Origin: Sinorhizobium meliloti 4H41
GTDB lineage: Bacteria; Pseudomonadota; Alphaproteobacteria; Rhizobiales; Rhizobiaceae
DNA: 44,790 bases
Reading direction: 5' to 3'
Assembly: GCF_000375585.1 (NCBI RefSeq)
Contig: NZ_AQWP01000022.1
Coordinates: 290-45,079 of the forward strand
Each line of letters starts with the position of its first letter. Position 1 is the stretch's first letter. The position numbers and the translations under genes were made by a program. Below are positions 31,777 through 40,329 of the stretch, in pieces. The notes beneath the pieces were generated by a model. The model did no database searches. It saw nothing but the letters and a program-made list of their open reading frames with translations, and was not told the DNA's origin.

Positions 31777-34065
31777 TCAGCAGACGAGCGGGACCGGCTC
31801 CTCTTCGGCAAAGCGCTTGATCACATTCAAGGTAATCGTTGAAACGTTGTTGTCGTAGTCGTTCCAATTGAGACTCAGTATCCAGCCAATCGACGAGGTG
31901 CTGAACATTGCTCCGCCGTTGGGGGTACTGAAGTAGGTCATGTCGGCCCGGACCATCGGATGCTCGACACCTGAGACGTGCGGGTGAGTTCCACCCATTT
32001 CTTCGGGAACAAGCGATGCGTTGGGCCCGTGCTCGATCGAGCTTGCAAGCAACATCGCGTGTGGCGGGGTTCCATGGCGTAGATCGTACCTGTCGACCTC
32101 GACCGAAGCGGCACCATTGTATCCCAAGCCGAAATCACCGATTTTCTCTGATGGGTCAACACCATCAAAAATCCAGCGAACGCGATCGTCTAACGCGTCC
32201 GGCAGCTGAACGTAGTACGTCCCCTGCTCGAGAGCGTGCGCGGCGTAGCTGGTGCCCCATATCTTGTAGCCGGACCGACCGCGATTTCGCCATAGGCCGC
32301 CGTGCTCGCAGGTGGTGCTCATGTACTGCTCGCCGGGTTCCGATTGCCATGCGCCGTCACCGACTTCGCCGCGCCGCACTTCGAGAAGCCATGGCTTGTC
32401 GCCATGGAGGGCGGTAACCCAGTACATCCCGTTCCCGCCGAGGTACATGCCTCTGCCACCCGACGCGAGATACTGCTCCCATGCGTCGATGTATGGGCTT
32501 GTGCAGTACTCTGGATGGGTGGTCGTCATCACCGCCCGATATTCCTTCAGTTCCGCGAGGCCATTCGCGTGGACCTCGTGGTCAGTGATAACGTCATACT
32601 CGACGCCCTTCTGCTCAAGCCAGTCAATGAGCGCGAGGTCGCCTTCGAAGTTCCAGGTCGTGAGATGTTTCGGACGAAGCATCAGCATCGGCTTGCGCCA
32701 GGTCGCGTAAATGACGCCCGCTCCGTCTGAGTGGCGATCATAGTTGGCGAGACCATATGGCGCGACGTTGCCATTGACCTCCAAATCTCGTTCGGTAGAA
32801 ATCGAAACGCCACCGAAGTTCGCTTCCTGAGTGAAATCGCCGGCCGTGCCCTCGGGCCAATTCGGAATCGGGTAGAAGTTTCCATAGGCCATGTAGGTAA
32901 AGGTCGACATGACAACCACGACCGGAGCCCTCTTACTCCCTGTGGCAGGCGTCACAAAGAAGGTGATGTAGTCTTCCAGCCCCTCCCCTCGGAGTCGCAT
33001 TGCATAAACGCCGCTTTTGAGGTCCTGGGGCACCGTGAAATCGAAATCCGCGTCCCACCGGCAGTCGTCCATGGCGTCGTCGTGGAACAGCAGCGCGCCA
33101 TATTGGCTTGGCATGACTGCGTAACAATCCACCTTTCCCGTCCAGTTCCAGCCGGTACAACCTTGTGAGGGCTGGTTTACGCATGCCCCATGGTGCGCGT
33201 TATGGGACAAATCAACGACCTGGTCGCCGCCCGCCCCATCGAGCGAGTAACGTGCCGAGAAATCCCACCGCGCGATCGTACGACCGCTGTCCGCGCGACC
33301 ATGCATGACATCATCTAGTTCAACCCCGGTTAGCGGCTCACGTCGTAACGAAGGAGAATCGATTTTCCCGTTATAGAGGTTCTCGATCCATATCCGGCCG
33401 CTATCCGCCTCGCGGGGCGCGCCAGCAATGATAAGAGGTCCACCACTGTTTCCAGGTGCCTGAACCCCTTCCAATGTCGCGCTGTCATTGCTGTCCAGCG
33501 GCACAACCGGACCGAACCTGCTGTTGAAGCTGTTGACCATGCTTCTCTGGATTAGTCGAATTCGTCCCTGACGTACATTGAAAGTTGTAGCGACCGAATA
33601 CCAGACGTTGCCGAAAAGCGGCTTTCGGAGCGTAAGCGTCGAGACGCCGTCTCTTCCGTTTGATGTCCTGACTCTCAAAAAGCCGTCAGCGGAGATATCG
33701 AGGATCCACCCCGTCTGCGTCTTGTTGCACCACTTTGACAGAATGGTCTGGTCCTTACCGCCGGGGAGAGTGGGTTGGATGAACGCATGAATCGTAAACC
33801 CGTCGGCAAGGACCAACTGATCGGCGTGCGGCACCTCCACGAAGGAACCAATCTGCGTTTCTTGCTTGCGCCCATTGAAGCGCCCGAGCTCCTGGAGCTC
33901 CTCCTCCTTGTGACCAGGCCCCTGCGGGCTCGGATCACCGGCGATCAGCCTGACGAAGGTCGCCTCGTAGTTCGCGACGTCCGACGATACGCGGAACTGG
34001 ATCGTGTCACCGGGGCGGTAGCTGGGATAGTCGGTGTAGCCCCTCAGCCGTCGCGTCTCAAACAT
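31777..34065 (-). CDS. dmfA2: N,N-dimethylformamidase-like large subunit, copy 2
   Basis: DMFase splits N,N-dimethylformamide to dimethylamine and formate using a mononuclear iron held by two Tyr and a carboxylate. From the ATG at 34065 the product has 762 residues, the length I recall for the known large subunit. N-terminal region: GYTDYPSYRPGDTIQFRVSS; a lectin-like part follows (SMVNSFNSRFGPVVPLDSND). The likely iron region has Tyr398 (GNFYPI), Tyr437 or Tyr442 (APYGLANYDRH), His517 and Glu519 (TTHPEY), and Glu656 (SVEVDRYDLRHG); numbering of ligands is from memory of the Paracoccus enzyme. The start overlaps the small-subunit stop by eight bases, as in copy 1. No signal peptide: cytoplasmic. 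The true substrate may be another N-substituted formamide. Confidence 0.88.
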   Translation of the reverse strand: MFETRRLRGYTDYPSYRPGDTIQFRVSSDVANYEATFVRLIAGDPSPQGPGHKEEELQELGRFNGRKQETQIGSFVEVPHADQLVLADGFTIHAFIQPTLPGGKDQTILSKWCNKTQTGWILDISADGFLRVRTSNGRDGVSTLTLRKPLFGNVWYSVATTFNVRQGRIRLIQRSMVNSFNSRFGPVVPLDSNDSATLEGVQAPGNSGGPLIIAGAPREADSGRIWIENLYNGKIDSPSLRREPLTGVELDDVMHGRADSGRTIARWDFSARYSLDGAGGDQVVDLSHNAHHGACVNQPSQGCTGWNWTGKVDCYAVMPSQYGALLFHDDAMDDCRWDADFDFTVPQDLKSGVYAMRLRGEGLEDYITFFVTPATGSKRAPVVVVMSTFTYMAYGNFYPIPNWPEGTAGDFTQEANFGGVSISTERDLEVNGNVAPYGLANYDRHSDGAGVIYATWRKPMLMLRPKHLTTWNFEGDLALIDWLEQKGVEYDVITDHEVHANGLAELKEYRAVMTTTHPEYCTSPYIDAWEQYLASGGRGMYLGGNGMYWVTALHGDKPWLLEVRRGEVGDGAWQSEPGEQYMSTTCEHGGLWRNRGRSGYKIWGTSYAAHALEQGTYYVQLPDALDDRVRWIFDGVDPSEKIGDFGLGYNGAASVEVDRYDLRHGTPPHAMLLASSIEHGPNASLVPEEMGGTHPHVSGVEHPMVRADMTYFSTPNGGAMFSTSSIGWILSLNWNDYDNNVSTITLNVIKRFAEEEPVPLVC

Positions 34066-34459
34066 CCTCGCGTTCCACTTCACTGTTCAGTTCCAGTTCT
34101 TCAACTCTTTTAAGGAAGATCGCGTGGCGTGCCTCATCGACCGTTTGGTACACGGTGTCGGCGAGTACCTTCGGCTCCTTACCGCGAGCCGCGGCGACTA
34201 TCCCGAAGCCTTTTCCGCCGGGCAACTCGATCGGTAGGTAGAACGCGTGTTCTGAAATCGTACGGAAGTACGCGAGCACGAACTGAAGCTCGATGCTGTG
34301 GAAATTGGGCCGCAGTCCAAGGGGGTTTGCCCTGTGCTCATCGATAATCTTTGCCGAGATTAGAGGACGGACGTTGCGCTTTCTGAGCTCGTTGAACACT
34401 GGGTGGTAGTGTTCCACATATTTGTCCTTGTAGACCTTCGGATTGATTAGTCCCTTCAT
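34058..34459 (-). CDS. dmfA1: N,N-dimethylformamidase-like small subunit, copy 2
   Basis: The 133-residue product begins MKGLINPKVYKDKYVEHYHP. It contains NPLGLRPNFHSIELQFVLAY and a C-terminal QTVDEARHAIFLKRVEELE. Known DMFase small subunits have about 132 residues and wrap the large subunit. The copy at 37098 keeps the same framework (HFHPVHHALRRK, NPLGYRPHFHSWPLHHLLGY, ETLDEARHAIF). Its stop overlaps the large-subunit start, giving coupled synthesis of the two partners. Confidence 0.87.
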   Translation of the reverse strand: MKGLINPKVYKDKYVEHYHPVFNELRKRNVRPLISAKIIDEHRANPLGLRPNFHSIELQFVLAYFRTISEHAFYLPIELPGGKGFGIVAAARGKEPKVLADTVYQTVDEARHAIFLKRVEELELNSEVEREDV

Positions 34460-34478
34460 AGTGCAATCCTGACCTTGC

Positions 34479-34766
34479 TCAGACTTCTTCGAGATTAATG
34501 TCCATCGAATTGCGGACGTGCGGGTACCACTTGTCGTAGGCGAAGTTCAGATGGTCTTCGCTCATCATGTAAGCTCTGAATGCAGCTTCCGTGGCGAATT
34601 CCATGGAGATGGCGAAAGCATAGTCCGCCTGCGCTCCGGTTTGCCTCCAGATCTTGTAGTCTTTGACGCCGTCAAGGGTGCCAAGGTATTCGATGGTCCT
34701 GAGGAATTCGGCTTCTGCGGGCGAATTTGGGGCGTGGCGAAGATTAAAGACGGCAATGTGTTTCAT
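34479..34766 (-). CDS. Dabb (stress-responsive A/B barrel) domain protein, copy 2
   Basis: AGGAGG precedes the ATG at 34766. The 95-residue protein has a single dimeric alpha/beta barrel pattern: MKHIAVFNLRHAPNSPAEAE, then LDGVKDYKIWRQ and YAFAISMEFATEAAFRAYM. Such proteins form dimeric barrels; some relatives are enzymes or bind small molecules. It lies 19 bases before the small subunit. The same gene stands in the same place in copy 1, so it belongs to the module. Its role in amide breakdown is not known. Confidence 0.82.
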   Translation of the reverse strand: MKHIAVFNLRHAPNSPAEAEFLRTIEYLGTLDGVKDYKIWRQTGAQADYAFAISMEFATEAAFRAYMMSEDHLNFAYDKWYPHVRNSMDINLEEV

Positions 34767-34828
34767 GGTCTGTCCTCCTGGTTTGCGATGATGTGAGGGA
34801 CGGGCGGAAGTTGGAACTCCCGCCGAGA

Positions 34829-37105
34829 TCAGACGATCTCCGGAAGTGGTTCTTCCGACGAGAAGCGTCTCAGGACGTTTTCGGTGATACGCGCCACGTT
34901 GTTTTTGTAGCCGTTCCAGTTGAGCGAGTGGCACCAGCCGATCGATGAGGGGCTGAACATGGCCCCGCCGAGTGGCGTCGTGAAATAGGTCATGTCGGCT
35001 CGCACTTTGGGATGCTCGATTCCATTGATGAAAGGATGAGTGGTCCCCATTTCCTCAGGTACGATCGTGGCGTTCGGCCCGTGCTCCACGGAGCTCGCGA
35101 GGAGCATCGTGTGTGGCGGCGTGCCGTGCCGCAAGTCGTAACGATCCAGTTCGACGGAAGCAGCGCCCTTGTAGTAGTGCCCGAACGCACCAATCTCTTC
35201 GTCCGGGCCTACACCTTCGAAGATCCACCTCATCCGACTGTCTGTCGAATCCGGGAGCTGGACGTAGAAGCCACCCTGCTCGAGGGCGTGCGCCACGTAG
35301 CTTGTGCCCCAAATTTTGTACCCGGCTCGGCCACGCATCCGCCAAAGGCCACCGTGCTCGCCCGTGGAGCTGGTGTACTGCTCGCCGGGCTCCGACTGCC
35401 AGGCTCCGTCGCCTGTCTCGCCACGTCTGACCTCAATAAGCCAAGGCTTGCCCAGAGGTTGCGCAGTGACCCAGTACATCCCGTTGCCGCCGAGATACAT
35501 TCCCCGTCCACCTTGAACGAGAAACTGTTCCCAGGCGTCGTTATACGCCGTTGTGGTATACTCCGGGTGGCAACAAGTCACGACAGCCTTGTATTTGGAA
35601 AGCAGTTCCGCCCCTTCGGCATGCACGTCGTGGTCCGTGATGATATCGTATTCGAACCCGGTCGTCTCAAGCCAGTCGATCAAGCACATGTCGCCCTGGA
35701 AATTCCACGAGGTGAAGTGCTTGGGTTTCAACATGAGTTGCGGGCGACGCCACGTCGCGAAAATCGCTCCCGATCCGTCCGCATGGCGCTCGTAATTGGA
35801 CACGCCGTACGGCGGAGCGCCTCCGGCGATTTCGAAGTCGCGCGTCGTCGCGACCGATACCCCACCATTGTTCGCCTCTTGCCCGTCAAAGCCGCTATCG
35901 TCCTGCGCCCAATGCTGGAGCGGATAGAAATTGCTGTAGGACATGTAGGTGAAGGTCGGGATGATGACCGCGATGGGAGACCGCGCCGCATCTTTAGCGG
36001 GCGTTACGAAGAAAGTGATGTACTCCTCGTAGCCGCCCCCGCGAAGTCGTACCGAATACACGCCTGACTTGGCGTCGGGCGGGATGTCGACCTTAAAGTC
36101 AGCATCCCATTTGCAGTCCTCGATGGCGTCCGAGTGGAACCAGATCGCTCCGTATTCTTCCGGGGCCAGCATGTAGCAGTCGAACTTGCCGTTCCAGTTC
36201 CATCCCGTGCAAGCACGGATGGGCTGATTCACGCACACGCCGTGGTGCCCGTTTCCGGAGATGTCGTGAACGTGGTCCGTCGAAATGCCCTCGCGCGAAA
36301 TACCCCACGCAAAGTCCCAACGACCGAAGACCTTTCCGCCGCCCACGTCATGGTCCATTTTCAGCTTTTCAATGCTCTCGGCTGGCAAAGCTGCCTCGAG
36401 AATCACGGGAGCATCGATCTTGCCATCATAGCAACGCTCGCTGTTTCCATCGCCACCACAGAGCGCGGCACCGAACACGATGTTGTTGGCGATGGGGCCC
36501 GGGGCGACGCTGAGCGCCCCATGCACTTCGGATACCGCATCAATTGGAACAACGGGACCGAAGCGGCTGTTGAAGCTGTTGATGACGGAGGATTGGCGCA
36601 GCGTAATCGCCCTCGCGGCCGGATCAACGCACGCAGCGACCGAGTACCAGACGTAGTCGAATAGGAGCTTGTCAGAGACCACTGTGTCAGTTTGACCTTC
36701 CCCGTCTGAAACCGCGAAAGTCAGCCTTCCGTCCTTGAGGGCGAGTTCCCATCCGCCTTTTCCCTGTTCCAGTTGCGAGGCAATAACCTGCTCCCCGCCG
36801 CGCGGGCGTGTGGGTCTGATGAAGGCGTGGAACGTAAAACCTTCTCCAATCACCAAGGGGCGAGAGGGAGAAACCCTAATGAAACTTCCAGGGTAGGTTT
36901 CCTGCTTGCGACCCTTGAAAGTACCGAGTGAGCGGATCTCCTCTTCCTTGAAACCCGGTCCAGCCGGATTGGGGTCGCCGTTGATGAGGCGTACCAGGAC
37001 CGCTTCGTAGTCACCTACCTCTGACGATACATGAATAGTGACACTGTCGCCCGCCGGAACGTTAGGCGTTTGCGCATAACCTCTCAGGACGCTGCCTTCA
37101 AGCAT
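34829..37105 (-). CDS. dmfA2: N,N-dimethylformamidase-like large subunit, copy 1
   Basis: This 758-residue paralog of the protein at 31777 keeps the whole layout: GYAQTPNVPAGDSVTIHVSS, SVINSFNSRFGPVVPIDA, SNFYPLQHW, PPYGVSNYERHADGSG, CCHPEYTTTAYNDAWEQFL and SVELDRYDLRHGTPPHTM. The residues proposed to hold iron (Tyr in NFYP, Tyr in PPYG or SNYE, Glu in HPEY) and the second-shell His and Glu are all present, so both copies look active. The ATG at 37105 (GGGAGGG upstream) overlaps the small-subunit stop; the upstream in-frame start at 37123 is less likely. The clear sequence drift from copy 2 suggests an old duplication and perhaps different substrates. Confidence 0.88.
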   Translation of the reverse strand: MLEGSVLRGYAQTPNVPAGDSVTIHVSSEVGDYEAVLVRLINGDPNPAGPGFKEEEIRSLGTFKGRKQETYPGSFIRVSPSRPLVIGEGFTFHAFIRPTRPRGGEQVIASQLEQGKGGWELALKDGRLTFAVSDGEGQTDTVVSDKLLFDYVWYSVAACVDPAARAITLRQSSVINSFNSRFGPVVPIDAVSEVHGALSVAPGPIANNIVFGAALCGGDGNSERCYDGKIDAPVILEAALPAESIEKLKMDHDVGGGKVFGRWDFAWGISREGISTDHVHDISGNGHHGVCVNQPIRACTGWNWNGKFDCYMLAPEEYGAIWFHSDAIEDCKWDADFKVDIPPDAKSGVYSVRLRGGGYEEYITFFVTPAKDAARSPIAVIIPTFTYMSYSNFYPLQHWAQDDSGFDGQEANNGGVSVATTRDFEIAGGAPPYGVSNYERHADGSGAIFATWRRPQLMLKPKHFTSWNFQGDMCLIDWLETTGFEYDIITDHDVHAEGAELLSKYKAVVTCCHPEYTTTAYNDAWEQFLVQGGRGMYLGGNGMYWVTAQPLGKPWLIEVRRGETGDGAWQSEPGEQYTSSTGEHGGLWRMRGRAGYKIWGTSYVAHALEQGGFYVQLPDSTDSRMRWIFEGVGPDEEIGAFGHYYKGAASVELDRYDLRHGTPPHTMLLASSVEHGPNATIVPEEMGTTHPFINGIEHPKVRADMTYFTTPLGGAMFSPSSIGWCHSLNWNGYKNNVARITENVLRRFSSEEPLPEIV

Positions 37106-37493
37106 TGTCGCCCTCCCTTCCATTTACGAGTTCGGCCACGCGAATCTCGAAAATCGCGTGTCTCGCCTCGTCGAGCGTTTCGAAGACTTTCCCCCGCATC
37201 ACGACAGGCTGTTCGCCGCGTCTTGATACAGCGATGCCGAAGGTGGCCTTATCCGGATACTGGTACGGCATCAGGTAGGCGCTGTCGGGTTGGGTTCGGA
37301 AGTAGCCAAGCAGGTGGTGCAACGGCCAGCTGTGAAAGTGGGGTCGATAGCCGAGCGGGTTGCGGCGATGCTCTTCGATGATTTCGGGCGTAACCAGCTT
37401 GCGCATGTGTTTACGACGAAGCGCATGATGCACCGGATGGAAGTGTTCGACTTCCTTGTTTACGTAGCGGGTCGGATCTGAAATACCGGCCAT
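37098..37493 (-). CDS. dmfA1: N,N-dimethylformamidase-like small subunit, copy 1
   Basis: This 131-residue protein is homologous to the one at 34058: VEHFHPVHHALRRKHMRKLV, NPLGYRPHFHSWPLHHLLGY and KVFETLDEARHAIFEIRVAE. It has more histidines than copy 2 (HFHPVHH, HFHSWPLHH), which could affect metal or subunit contacts. It overlaps the large subunit of the same module by eight bases, so the pairs copy 1-copy 1 and copy 2-copy 2 are likely the natural complexes. Confidence 0.86.
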   Translation of the reverse strand: MAGISDPTRYVNKEVEHFHPVHHALRRKHMRKLVTPEIIEEHRRNPLGYRPHFHSWPLHHLLGYFRTQPDSAYLMPYQYPDKATFGIAVSRRGEQPVVMRGKVFETLDEARHAIFEIRVAELVNGREGDNA

Positions 37494-37519
37494 GTCTCAC
37501 TCCAAATTCAATCGATGCG

Positions 37520-37813
37520 CTATGCGAGGCTCTCGAATGTGATGTCTCGGGAAACGGTGATGGCGGGGAACCAGCGCTCGAACGCGAAGTCGAGATGAGG
37601 CCTGTCCTTCATGTACTCCTCGAAGTCTTCCTTGTTTTCGAACTCCATCGAGATGCCGAAGTCCCCCTGTGTCTGGCTCGAGATTTGCCGCCAGACGTTG
37701 AAGTTCCTGACGCCGTGAAACTTTGCGATCTCGTGCGCCTCTTCGAGAAATGCCTTCTCCTCGACCGAGCCCGGTACGTGTCGCAGGCTGAAGACGTGCG
37801 TGTGCAGGATCAT
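37520..37813 (-). CDS. Dabb domain protein, copy 1
   Basis: The 97-residue product starts at the ATG at 37813 (GGAAA-type site upstream). It reads MILHTHVFSLRHVPGSVEEK, then FHGVRNFNVWRQISSQTQGD and FGISMEFENKEDFEEYM. It matches the copy at 34479 over its full length (LRH, VKDY/VRNF, WRQ, FAISMEF/FGISMEF). It follows the sugar-type permease by 22 bases, which joins the transporter and the amidase modules into one transcription unit. Confidence 0.82.
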   Translation of the reverse strand: MILHTHVFSLRHVPGSVEEKAFLEEAHEIAKFHGVRNFNVWRQISSQTQGDFGISMEFENKEDFEEYMKDRPHLDFAFERWFPAITVSRDITFESLA

Positions 37814-37835
37814 GGTGTTTTCCTTTCGATGGGAA

Positions 37836-38807
37836 TTATTTGACGATGCCAAGCTTGTTGCGGTCCGTGGTGAATGCCACTGCGATGAGCGCCATGACGC
37901 CGAATACGATGTTCTGTCCCGTTGGCGGGACACCGACAATGACGATCATCACTCTCAGCCATGCGACTAAGAACCCGCCGACAAGCGCGGGATAGAGGCC
38001 TCCGACGCCGCCGGATATCGCGGTTCCTCCGAGGACTACGCCTACGATAGTGAGAAGAAGAAGGTTGCCCGCCATGACGGGAGAGCTGAAGGTTGTCACT
38101 GAAACGAGGAACAGTCCCGCCAACGCGGCGCAACCGGCGGACATCGCAAACGCGATCATACGTGTTGCCAGGACGTTGACGCCAGACATCATCGCGGCGC
38201 GCTCGCCGGTACCAAGCGCGAAGATGTCTCGGCCGAGCCGCGTGTATCGCACGACGAGCCCCAGTCCCACAAAGACGGCAAGGACAACGAACAGGCTGTT
38301 TGGCAGCACGCCCACGCCGCCGGAGATATAGTCGACGAGTATGTCGCCCGGCATGATAGGCTGAGCTACGGAATCCGAAATGTAGAGTGCCAGGCCGGAG
38401 AGAATACCGAGAGAACCGAGGGATACGATGAAGGACGGCAGACGGAAGAATACGTGCACCAATCCTTGGGCGGCTCCAAACACCAGGGCAGCCAAGACGA
38501 TAACTGCACCCGTGTACTCACCAAACGTGGACCCTAGCGAGACGAGCAAGACTCCGGTGAGCGACACTACCCCGGCCACAGAGAGATCGATACTCCCAGT
38601 CAAAATCGGAAATGTCGCACCAATCACCAGGATGACGAGCGGCGTTGCATCAACAAGGAAGTTTGCCACCGCCCCCTGCGACAGGACACCAGGGGAGATC
38701 GCCGCGCCAAGCGCCACGAGGAGGACCAAAACAATGGTGGGCAACGATGCGCGGGCAAGACCTGCCCGATCGCCGCCACGGTGGGAGGCGTTCACAGAGA
38801 TAGCCAT
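37836..38807 (-). CDS. Ribose-type ABC transporter permease
   Basis: This 323-residue membrane protein belongs to the RbsC/BPD_transp_2 group: FPILTGSIDLSVAGVVSLTG (family signature GxIDLSVG-like), FFRLPSFIVSLGSLGILSGL and VVLGGTAISGGVGGLYPALV. The ATG at 38807 gives MAISVNASHRGG; the longer frame upstream overlaps the ATPase stop. It is the second permease of the importer; the two permeases probably form a heterodimer. Confidence 0.9.
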   Translation of the reverse strand: MAISVNASHRGGDRAGLARASLPTIVLVLLVALGAAISPGVLSQGAVANFLVDATPLVILVIGATFPILTGSIDLSVAGVVSLTGVLLVSLGSTFGEYTGAVIVLAALVFGAAQGLVHVFFRLPSFIVSLGSLGILSGLALYISDSVAQPIMPGDILVDYISGGVGVLPNSLFVVLAVFVGLGLVVRYTRLGRDIFALGTGERAAMMSGVNVLATRMIAFAMSAGCAALAGLFLVSVTTFSSPVMAGNLLLLTIVGVVLGGTAISGGVGGLYPALVGGFLVAWLRVMIVIVGVPPTGQNIVFGVMALIAVAFTTDRNKLGIVK

Positions 38808-38820
38808 TTGATTACTCCAA

Positions 38821-40329
38821 TCAGACCATAGCGGCCACGATGTCACCCTCGCTCGGCCGGTCTCCGGCCGCGAGGTCGTATTTTTGGGCGACACGCCCGT
38901 CTTTCATCACGAGCACCTTGTGGGATAGTTCAAGGATTTCCGCGGTCGTGTCGCCGACGAAAACTACGACCAACCCGCGAGATGCGCTGTCCCGGATTGC
39001 AGCGAAAAGGTCCTCGCGAGCGCCGGGATCCAGCCCGCGCGTCGGGTGATCGAGAAGCAGGACCTTCAAGCGCTTCCCCATGAGCCACTTGCCCATGACG
39101 ACCTTTTGCTGGTTTCCCCCGCTGAGCGCCTCGATGTTGACGTAGGGCGATGGCGTCTTCACCTTGAGGCGCTGGAGCCAGTTGCGGGCAACCTCTCCTT
39201 CGGATCGACGGTCGAGGATCACGTTCCCTTTGCCGTACTCGAGACCAAAGGTAACGGCCATGTTCTCGACGAGCGACCGTCCGCGAAGCATTCCTTCGAG
39301 CCGCCGATTTGACGGAAGATAACCGATCCCGTTCCTGATCGCGTCGCGCGGCCCCACTACACTAAGCTGGTTGCCTTCAAGTTCGAGGCTGCCACCCGTT
39401 ATCGCTTCCGCCCCGAAGATAGCTCTGCAAAGCTCCTCGCCTCCAGAACCCTGGACGCCCGCGATGCCCAATATTTCGCCGCCCTTCAGGTCGAACGAGA
39501 CGTTGCTGAACGCGTCGCCGGCGGCAAGGTTTTTGACCTCGAGGACTTTGCGGCCAGTCGTCGGGCTTCGCTCTCCGATAGCCGTATTGTGCCGCCGTCC
39601 AACCATGAGCTCGAAGAGCTCATGACGATCGGTGTCAGCGCCACGTCGTTCAGCGACGAGATTGCCGTTCGTGAGAACAATTGCACGGTCACAGACGTGC
39701 AAAATCTCCTCGAGCCGGTGGGAGATGAAGATAATCGCGGCTCTCTGACGCAAGCGGTTGACCTGCTGGAAAAGCAGCTCGATCTCATCGGGCGTCAGTA
39801 CAGACGTCGGCTCGTCGAGAAGGATAACCGGAGGGCGATTCACCACCTCCTCGATCGCGAGTACTTTCGCGAGCTCGACCTGCTGGCGTTCGGCGAAGCT
39901 AAGGTCTTCGACGACTGCCGATGGAGATATGTCTACCTTGATCTTCTCCAGCTGTTTACGCGCGGCGGCCTCGAGCGCGGACCACCTGTACAACCCTCCT
40001 CGTTTCGATGGGTGAGGCTTATCCAGGAAAATGTTTTCAGCGACGGTAAGGTTGGGCAGCAACGATTGTTCCTGGTGAACCATGCCGATGCCGAAGCGAA
40101 CTGCGTCCGCGCTTGACTTCAGTCTAACGGGGTTCCCTTCGATCAGTAGATCGCCGCCGTCGGGTTGTTCGAGCCCGGCGAGGATCTTCATCAGCGTCGA
40201 CTTCCCAGAGCCGTTTTGACCGATGAGACCGAGGACCTCGCCTACCCGGAGTTCAAGCGAGACTCCGTTTAGAGCGACGACGGGTCCATACGTCCGCCGA
40301 AGGTTACGAACTTGAAGAAGAGGCGTCAT
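38821..40329 (-). CDS. Ribose-type ABC transporter ATP-binding protein (double ATPase)
   Basis: The 502-residue protein has two ATPase halves, as in RbsA/MglA. The first has GQNGSGKSTLMKILAGLEQP, EDLSFAERQQVELAKVLA and VILLDEPTSVL. The second has a degenerate P-loop (GVQGSGGEELCRAIFG), EALSGGNQQKVVMGKWL and LLLDHPTRGLDPGA, where His replaces the usual Glu, a frequent change in this half. Its ATG overlaps the upstream permease stop (ATGA). It powers the importer shared with the formamidase modules. Confidence 0.92.
   Translation of the reverse strand: MTPLLQVRNLRRTYGPVVALNGVSLELRVGEVLGLIGQNGSGKSTLMKILAGLEQPDGGDLLIEGNPVRLKSSADAVRFGIGMVHQEQSLLPNLTVAENIFLDKPHPSKRGGLYRWSALEAAARKQLEKIKVDISPSAVVEDLSFAERQQVELAKVLAIEEVVNRPPVILLDEPTSVLTPDEIELLFQQVNRLRQRAAIIFISHRLEEILHVCDRAIVLTNGNLVAERRGADTDRHELFELMVGRRHNTAIGERSPTTGRKVLEVKNLAAGDAFSNVSFDLKGGEILGIAGVQGSGGEELCRAIFGAEAITGGSLELEGNQLSVVGPRDAIRNGIGYLPSNRRLEGMLRGRSLVENMAVTFGLEYGKGNVILDRRSEGEVARNWLQRLKVKTPSPYVNIEALSGGNQQKVVMGKWLMGKRLKVLLLDHPTRGLDPGAREDLFAAIRDSASRGLVVVFVGDTTAEILELSHKVLVMKDGRVAQKYDLAAGDRPSEGDIVAAMV

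Noticed and set aside
35012..36067. A 351-codon plus-strand frame within the copy 1 DMFase large subunit
   Set aside because: It is a mirror frame of a conserved 758-residue protein and lacks a ribosome site.
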